Source of the DNA: Paractinoplanes rishiriensis
GTDB lineage: Bacteria; Actinomycetota; Actinomycetes; Mycobacteriales; Micromonosporaceae
Assembly (NCBI RefSeq): GCF_016862375.1
Contig: NZ_BOMV01000097.1
Coordinates: 1-64,000, forward strand
Direction of reading: 5' to 3'
DNA: 64,000 nt
Shown: piece by piece, positions 59,170 to 64,000 of the stretch
How the letters are laid out: each line of letters opens with the position of its first letter
How positions within the stretch are numbered: the first letter of the stretch is position 1
Notes under the pieces: model-generated
Told to the model about the DNA's origin: nothing
What the model saw: the letters and a program-made list of their open reading frames with translations, nothing else
The model's database searches: none
Position numbers and translations under genes: made by a program

Positions 59170-62100
59170 ATGCGTGTCCAGGTGCTCGGCGACCTCGAGG
59201 TGGTCGTCGGCGAGCGGGTCGCCGATCTCGGCGGCCCCAAGCCGCGCACGCTGCTCGCTCTGCTCGTCGCCGCCGACGGGCGAGCCGTACCGGTGGAACA
59301 CCTGATCCACCAGATCTGGGGCGAGGACCCGCCGGCCCGGGTGGAGGCCTCGCTCCAGTCCTACGTCGCCCGGCTGCGGCGCGCTCTCGATCCCGAGCGC
59401 CCGGCCGGGCGTCCGGCCGAGCGGCTGCGGACGCATCCGGGCGGCTACTCGCTGACCGTGACCGCGGACGAGGTCGACGCCCGCCGGTTCGCCCGGCTGG
59501 TCCAGGCGGCCGGCACTCACCTGAGCGGCGAACCCGCCGAGGCCGAGCACCTGCTGACCGAGGCGCTGTCCCTCTGGCGGGGCGCGGCGTACTCGGGGGT
59601 CGGCGGACCGGCGCTGGAGGCGGAGGCCACCCGGCTCGACGAGCTCCGGATGACCGCCGTCGAACAACTCTGGGACCTGCGGATCGGCCAGGGCCGCCAG
59701 GCCGAGGCCGTCCCCGAACTGGAGCAGTTGGTGCGCCTGCACCCGTTGCGCGAGCAGCTGTGGGCCCTGCTGGCCCGGGCCCTGTACCGGTCCGCCCGCC
59801 AGGGTGACGCGCTGGCCGCGCTGCGCCGGGTCCGCGAGCATCTCGCCGAGGAACTCGGCGTCGACCCGGGCCCGGAGCTGCGGCGGCTCGAGGAACTGGT
59901 ACTGCGCCAGGATCCCAGCCTGGACGGCGTCACCGCGGCCCCGGATCCGGCCGGGCCGCCGTCACTGGTTGGGCAGCCATTGGTTGGGCAGCCACTGGTT
60001 GGGCAGCCATTGGTTGGGCAGCCACTGGTGGCGCCGCCGCCGGCTGTGCGACGCCGGCTGTTCGGCCGGGAGGACGCGCTCGCCGCCGCCGAGCGGGTGC
60101 TGCGCGACGCGCTCGGCGGCCGGGGACGGACCGTGATCGTCACGGGTGAGGCCGGCATCGGCAAGACCCGGTTCACCGAGGCGCTGATCGCCCGGGCCGA
60201 GGCGATGGGCGTGCGCTGCGGCCGCGGTGGCTGGGAGGCGGAGGCGTGCCCCGCTCTGTGGGGCTGGACCCAGGCGGCCGAGCAGCTTGCCGAGCGGCCC
60301 GGCCTCCTCGACCCGGCACCGGGCGGCGACGTGGTCGACGCCGCGGCCGCCAGTTTCCGGCAGGCGGCCGCGCTCACCGCCGCGCTGCGCGACGGCCCGC
60401 CGGCGCTGCTCGTCCTGGACGACATCCACTGGGCCGACGCCGAGAGCCTGCGCCTGCTGCGCCGGGTCGGTGCCCAGGTCGCCGCCCTGCCCGTGGTGCT
60501 GGTCGTGGCCCTGCGGTCGGCACCCGCCGAGATCGGGGCGGCGGTGGTCGACGCGCTGGCCGCGCTGGCCCGCACCGATCCGCTGCGGCTGGAGCTGACC
60601 GGCCTGGACGCGGCGGCCATCGCCGCCTGGGTCGAGGAGTACGCCGAGATGCGGGTGCCGGCCGAGGTCGCCGCGGAACTCGCCGCGCGCACCGACGGCA
60701 ACCCCTTCTATGTGACCGAGCTGGTCCGGCTCCTGGTGCGCGACGGAGCCCTCACCGCCCTCGACGCCGGCGCCTGGCGAGCGGTACCCGGCGGCGTACG
60801 GGACGTGGTCCGCCAGAGACTCGCCCAGCTGCCGGAGACCTCGGCGCTGGTCATCGGGACCGCCGCCGTGGCCGGCCGGTCGTTCGACCTGCTCGTCGTG
60901 GAGCGTGCCGCCGGCGCCGGTCGCGAGCAGGTGGCGGAGGCCATGGAGTCGGCGCTGATGCTGGGCCTGATCGACGAGCTGGAGCCGGGCCGGTGCCGGT
61001 TCAGCCACGCGCTGGTCCGGGACGCGGTCTACGACGGGCTGCCGGCTCCGCGCCGGGCCCGGGCGCACGCCGAGGTCGCGATCGCCCTGGAACATCGGCA
61101 CGCCGGCGCGCTCGCCTCGCACGTCGCCGAACTCGCCGAGCACTACCGGCTGGCCGGCCCGGTGCACGCCAGGTCGGCCTGGGTCTTCGCCCGGCGGGCG
61201 GGCCGGGCCGCGGCCGCCCGGTCCGCACACGACGAGGCGCTCCGGCTGCTCACCGAGGCCGAAAAGCTCCAGCACCTCGACCCGGTCGCCACCCCGGCCG
61301 AACGGGAGGAGGTGCTGCTCGGCCAGGCGGCGGCGCTGATCCGGCTGGGCCGGCCGATCGAGGCGTGGCCGGCGGTCGCGCGGGCCGCCGCGCAGGCGCT
61401 CGGCCGCGACGACGTGCCGGCGGCGGCGGACGCGTTGCTGACCATCACGTCCGGCGTCTGGGGCTGGCGCAACGCCGGTGACTGGGACGACGACGCCGCG
61501 GCACTCTGGGAGGAGGTGCTGGCGCGGCTGCCCGCGGAACGGGCGGAGACCCGGGCGCTGCTGCAGGTGGGCCTCGCGGTGGAACTGCTCTACCGGCCGG
61601 GCTCGGCCGCCCGGACCACGACGCTGGCCGACGAGGCGGTGCAGGCGGTACGCCGGTCCGGCGCGCACGACGCCGTCCGGTTCCGGGTGTTGCGCCTCGC
61701 GGTCCAGGCGCTGCTGCGGCCCGACCTGCTCCATCACCGGGCGCCGATCCTCGACGAGCTGGTCGGCCTGGCGGTGGTGCTGGGCGACGTCTCGGGCCTG
61801 GCCGGCGTCCTCAGCACCCGGGCCGTCGACCGCGCCGAACTGGGCCGGCTTGCCGACGCCCACGCCGATCTGCTCCGCGCCGACGGCCTGGCCCGGCAGC
61901 ACCAGCTCCCCGAGAATCTGCTGGTCTCCGGCTGGTGCCTGGCGACCTGGCGGCAGCTCGACGGCGACCTCGACGGTGCCGAGGCCGCGATCGCCGAGAT
62001 GGAGACGTTCCAGGGCACGCTGGCGATGGCCGGAGCCGGGATCGGGCTGTGCCAGCTGGCGACGCTGCGCCTGCTGCAGGGGCGGCTGCCCGAACTGACG

Positions 62101-62544
62101 CCGGCCCTGCGCGGGGCCGCCGAGGCCTTCCCGCCGTTCCGTGAGTTGCACGCGCTGGCGCTGGTGCAGGACGGTCGCCTGGACGAGGCCCGCCGGGTCC
62201 TCGGCGCCTGGCCGGAACAGCCGCCGTTGCCGTGGGGCTACCTGTGGGTCGGGTTCACCGTCTTCCGGGCGTACACCTGGATGGCGCTCGGCGACCGCGC
62301 GGCGGTGGCCGACCTGCGGGCGCAGCTGACGCCGTACGCCGGGCGCCTCGCCGGGACGTTGCCGGTCTCCGTCCTCGGCAGCGTCGAACTCGTGCTGGGC
62401 GAACTGGCCGCGGCGGACGGCGACCCGGTGGCCGCCCGCGACCACCTCGGCCGCGCCCGCCGCACCCACGAGGAACTCGGCCTGACGCTCTGGCTCGCGC
62501 GGACCGACGAGGCCATCGCCCGGCTGGCGCCACCCGCCGGCTGA
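59170..62544 (+). CDS. AfsR/SARP-type regulator with NTPase and TPR-like region
   Basis: This 1124-residue protein starts with an OmpR-type winged helix (RVQVLGDLEVVVGERVADLG, VEASLQSYVARLRRALDPER), then a bacterial transcriptional activation domain (RRFARLVQAAGTHLSGEPAE to ALRRVREHLAEELGVDPGPE). A linker of four LVGQP repeats (about 266-285) follows. The NTPase has Walker A VTGEAGIGKT and Walker B ALLVLDDIHWAD. The rest is a long helical, TPR-like region. AfsR/SARP proteins switch on antibiotic genes; the carrier-protein cassette is far away (45 kb), so no target is claimed. Confidence 0.9.
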   Translation: MRVQVLGDLEVVVGERVADLGGPKPRTLLALLVAADGRAVPVEHLIHQIWGEDPPARVEASLQSYVARLRRALDPERPAGRPAERLRTHPGGYSLTVTADEVDARRFARLVQAAGTHLSGEPAEAEHLLTEALSLWRGAAYSGVGGPALEAEATRLDELRMTAVEQLWDLRIGQGRQAEAVPELEQLVRLHPLREQLWALLARALYRSARQGDALAALRRVREHLAEELGVDPGPELRRLEELVLRQDPSLDGVTAAPDPAGPPSLVGQPLVGQPLVGQPLVGQPLVAPPPAVRRRLFGREDALAAAERVLRDALGGRGRTVIVTGEAGIGKTRFTEALIARAEAMGVRCGRGGWEAEACPALWGWTQAAEQLAERPGLLDPAPGGDVVDAAAASFRQAAALTAALRDGPPALLVLDDIHWADAESLRLLRRVGAQVAALPVVLVVALRSAPAEIGAAVVDALAALARTDPLRLELTGLDAAAIAAWVEEYAEMRVPAEVAAELAARTDGNPFYVTELVRLLVRDGALTALDAGAWRAVPGGVRDVVRQRLAQLPETSALVIGTAAVAGRSFDLLVVERAAGAGREQVAEAMESALMLGLIDELEPGRCRFSHALVRDAVYDGLPAPRRARAHAEVAIALEHRHAGALASHVAELAEHYRLAGPVHARSAWVFARRAGRAAAARSAHDEALRLLTEAEKLQHLDPVATPAEREEVLLGQAAALIRLGRPIEAWPAVARAAAQALGRDDVPAAADALLTITSGVWGWRNAGDWDDDAAALWEEVLARLPAERAETRALLQVGLAVELLYRPGSAARTTTLADEAVQAVRRSGAHDAVRFRVLRLAVQALLRPDLLHHRAPILDELVGLAVVLGDVSGLAGVLSTRAVDRAELGRLADAHADLLRADGLARQHQLPENLLVSGWCLATWRQLDGDLDGAEAAIAEMETFQGTLAMAGAGIGLCQLATLRLLQGRLPELTPALRGAAEAFPPFRELHALALVQDGRLDEARRVLGAWPEQPPLPWGYLWVGFTVFRAYTWMALGDRAAVADLRAQLTPYAGRLAGTLPVSVLGSVELVLGELAAADGDPVAARDHLGRARRTHEELGLTLWLARTDEAIARLAPPAG
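59965..60024 (+). repeat. Four in-frame 15-bp repeats encoding LVGQP
   Basis: Four units encode LVGQP (59965-59979, 59980-59994, 59995-60009, 60010-60024). They differ only in the first codon, alternating CTG, TTG, CTG, TTG, so the array is also two copies of a 30-bp unit. It forms part of the linker between the activation domain and the NTPase of the AfsR-type protein. Confidence 0.85.
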
Positions 62545-62574
62545 CCGCCGGCGGCCAAGGCCGCCGGCGGTCAG
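62541..62574. terminator. Bidirectional hairpin covering both stop codons
   Basis: CTGACCGCCGGCGGCC (62541-62556) and GGCCGCCGGCGGTCAG (62559-62574) are perfect complements with two bases between. The left arm contains the stop of the AfsR-type gene and the right arm the stop of the minus-strand hemerythrin gene, so it could end transcription from both sides. Confidence 0.72.
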
Positions 62575-63245
62575 GGGCGCGCGGTGCCGTGGATGCGCAG
62601 TGCGTAGCGGCGGAAGGCGCGCCGGGCCAGCCACGGCAGGAGCCGGCGCAGCGGTGCCGGTGCCGTGGACAGCATGCGGGCCAGCACGGCCGGGTCGGCG
62701 TCGTGCTGGATCATGCCGAGCGTCAGCAGCTCCTCCGACCGCCGGGTCCGGCTCCGGGCGTGCCGGCCGATCGCCGCCCACTCGTCGCCGGTCAGGGTCC
62801 GGGCCGCGATCGGCAGCAGGCGTTCCTCCTCGGCGTCGAGGTGCTCCGCGAGGTTGGCGTAGAGGGTGTCCAGCAGGCCGGCGATCCGGTCCCGGTCGCC
62901 GGCCGACGCCGCGCCGGCCCAGCGCGGGCGGAGGCCGGCGATCTCGGTCAGCAGGGCATCGACCCGCTCGTGCTGCGACTCCATCAGCCGCACCATGGGG
63001 GCGAGTTCGCCGGGCACCCGCGCCAGCAGCAGCGGCCAGGCCAGCTCGTCCTCGGCGGTGTGGTGGTGGTGCAGGCTCCGGCCGAGGTAGTCGAGGTGGG
63101 CGGCGACCGTGCGGGCGCGGCCTACGTCACCGGGCCGGACCGCGCGGACGACGCCGCCGGCGAGGCGGAACTCGCGCCGGAAGAACGTGTGCACCGCCGG
63201 CATATCACTGGTGTCGATCACTTCGGCGGACTGGTGTGTGCTCAT
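62571..63245 (-). CDS. Hemerythrin HHE-domain protein
   Basis: This 224-residue protein has the helical bundle with iron-ligand-type residues: MPAVHTFFRREFRLAGGVVR, then HLDYLGRSLHHHHTAEDELA, MRLMESQHERVDALLTEIAG and YANLAEHLDAEEERLLPIAA. Such HHE proteins bind a diiron centre and sense or carry oxygen or nitric oxide. A basic C-terminal tail (RRLLPWLARRAFRRYALRIH) is extra and may attach to membrane or nucleic acid; that is inference. It is a single gene convergent with the AfsR-type gene. Confidence 0.88.
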   Translation of the reverse strand: MSTHQSAEVIDTSDMPAVHTFFRREFRLAGGVVRAVRPGDVGRARTVAAHLDYLGRSLHHHHTAEDELAWPLLLARVPGELAPMVRLMESQHERVDALLTEIAGLRPRWAGAASAGDRDRIAGLLDTLYANLAEHLDAEEERLLPIAARTLTGDEWAAIGRHARSRTRRSEELLTLGMIQHDADPAVLARMLSTAPAPLRRLLPWLARRAFRRYALRIHGTARP

Positions 63246-63303
63246 GCGACCACGGTCGGCCCGGGCACCTGCGACGGCCTTGCAATCGGCTTGCAGGCTC
63301 CTA

Positions 63304-64000
63304 CTACGCGACGCAGACGCGGTCGCGGCCGGTCTGTTTGGCCTCGTACAGCGCGGCGTCCGCGCGCGCCATCAGCTGCCGCAGGTCGTGGCCGGCCTCG
63401 TCGAGCCCGGCCAGCCCGACGCTGATGGTGACCGGCAGCAGGCCGGCGTCCGTGGGCACCGGCCGACTGGACACCGCCAGGTGCAGCCGTCCGGCCAGGT
63501 CCGCGGCCGGGATCGCGGACTGCGCGGTGACCACGGCGAACTCCTCGCCGCCGTACCGGCCCAGGACGTCGCCGTCGCCGAGGGTCTCCCGCAGCCGCTG
63601 GGCCACCGCCCGGATCACCTCGTCGCCGACCGGATGCCCGTACGTGTCATTGATGCTCTTGAAGTGGTCGATGTCCATCATGATCGCCGCGAGCGGGCGC
63701 CCCTGCCGGCGGGCGCCGTCCAGCCGCTGCTCGGCCTCGGCGAAGAAGTGGTTGCGGTTGTAGAGGCCGGTGAGCCCGTCCATGGTGGCCATCGTCCGGA
63801 CCTGGCTGAAGAGCAAGGCATTCTCGTACGCCGTCATGCCCTGCGCGCCGATCGCCGCGGCGATCTGGATCTGTGCCTCGGTCATCGCGCCCTCGCCGGT
63901 CGCGCCGACCAGCAGGAAACCGGACGGCGCGCCGCGCTGCTCGACCTGGATCGCCCACCAGCAGCGGGGCGCGCCGAGCAGCCCGCCGACCGGCGGCCGG
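63304..64000 (-). CDS. GGDEF-domain protein, N-terminus beyond the window
   Basis: The visible 232 residues have a C-terminal diguanylate cyclase domain: TMATMDGLTGLYNRNHFFAE, then AIMMDIDHFKSINDTYGHPV and GRYGGEEFAVVTAQ with the intact GGEEF active site. Upstream, WWAIQVEQRGAPSGFLLVGA and ENALLFSQV look like the end of a GAF domain. The reading frame is open at 64000, so the gene is cut by the window edge; an ATG at 63885 is internal. The RxxD inhibitory site is not visible before GGEEF. It should make cyclic di-GMP in response to the sensor domain. Confidence 0.88.
   Translation of the reverse strand, partial: RPPVGGLLGAPRCWWAIQVEQRGAPSGFLLVGATGEGAMTEAQIQIAAAIGAQGMTAYENALLFSQVRTMATMDGLTGLYNRNHFFAEAEQRLDGARRQGRPLAAIMMDIDHFKSINDTYGHPVGDEVIRAVAQRLRETLGDGDVLGRYGGEEFAVVTAQSAIPAADLAGRLHLAVSSRPVPTDAGLLPVTISVGLAGLDEAGHDLRQLMARADAALYEAKQTGRDRVCVA

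Noticed and set aside
59962..62781. Long open frame (939 codons) antisense to the AfsR-type gene
   Set aside because: It spans the terminator hairpin and part of the hemerythrin gene and shows no recognisable protein motif.
63304..63885. Start of the GGDEF gene at ATG 63885
   Set aside because: The frame stays open and protein-like to the window edge, with sensor-domain residues upstream.

Overview
The window is uniformly GC-rich with actinobacterial coding style: many GTG starts, ATGA/GTGA stop-start overlaps and Tat-type signal peptides. Secreted plant-polysaccharide enzymes, a chemoreceptor, an AfsR-type regulator and a fused MrpA antiporter suggest a soil Micromonosporaceae member, probably Actinoplanes-like. 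That placement is inference. I saw no rRNA, tRNA, CRISPR array, insertion sequence or replication origin.

Region by region. 1-1313 is a scar: a LacI-regulator fragment, a fragment of a sugar-binding lipoprotein and a frameshifted WD40 gene abut each other. 1327-4927 holds a small hypothetical protein, a secreted alpha/beta hydrolase, a fasciclin protein and a short-chain dehydrogenase. 4997-7363 is an AraC-family regulator and two redox enzymes; a perfect hairpin covers the regulator's ribosome-binding site. 7373-10277 is a divergent GH6 cellulase / GH10-CBM2 xylanase pair. 10469-14442 is a tightly coupled four-gene cassette (Fem/GNAT-like acyltransferase, carrier protein, adenylation enzyme, ATP-grasp ligase) that looks like an undescribed small amide or peptide pathway. 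14630-16874 has a spermidine-synthase-like protein and a PL3 pectate lyase. 17152-19854 pairs a chemoreceptor with an orphan TRAP-type binding protein. 19909-23534 is a heterodimeric ABC exporter. 23775-28616 is an oligosaccharide importer operon with a ROK regulator. 28691-36187 has a carboxypeptidase, a beta-propeller protein, a lone cytochrome oxidase subunit I, a PucR-type regulator, a CBS-BON protein and a TraR/DksA-like protein. 36267-37902 has an MreB-like protein and two genes truncated head to head. 37913-43829 is the Mrp antiporter operon (A/B fusion, C, D, E, F, G). 43830-45778 has a universal stress protein, a VOC protein and a divergent MarR regulator. 45975-57388 has cellobiose phosphorylase (GH94), an amine oxidase, a DUF4360 protein, a second sugar importer, a GH5 cellulase, an MmpS-like protein and an MFS exporter. 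57620-64000 has a second PL3 lyase, a membrane protein, an AfsR-type regulator, a hemerythrin protein and a GGDEF protein cut by the window edge.

How the genes fit together. GH6, GH5, GH10 and the two PL3 enzymes would cut cellulose, xylan and pectin outside the cell. Two importers without ATPase genes, presumably sharing a distant MsiK-like ATPase, would take up oligomers, and GH94 would phosphorolyse cellobiose inside. The GH6 and GH94 genes share the palindrome TGGGAGCGNTCCCA, matching CebR/CelR-type LacI operators, so they are probably one cellulose regulon. A PL3 gene and the second importer carry other palindromes just downstream of recognisable -10 boxes.

Several places show past deletion or decay (1-615, about 10276-10391, 35330-35577, 37645). 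Four loci carry short tandem repeats with a unit of 15 bp.
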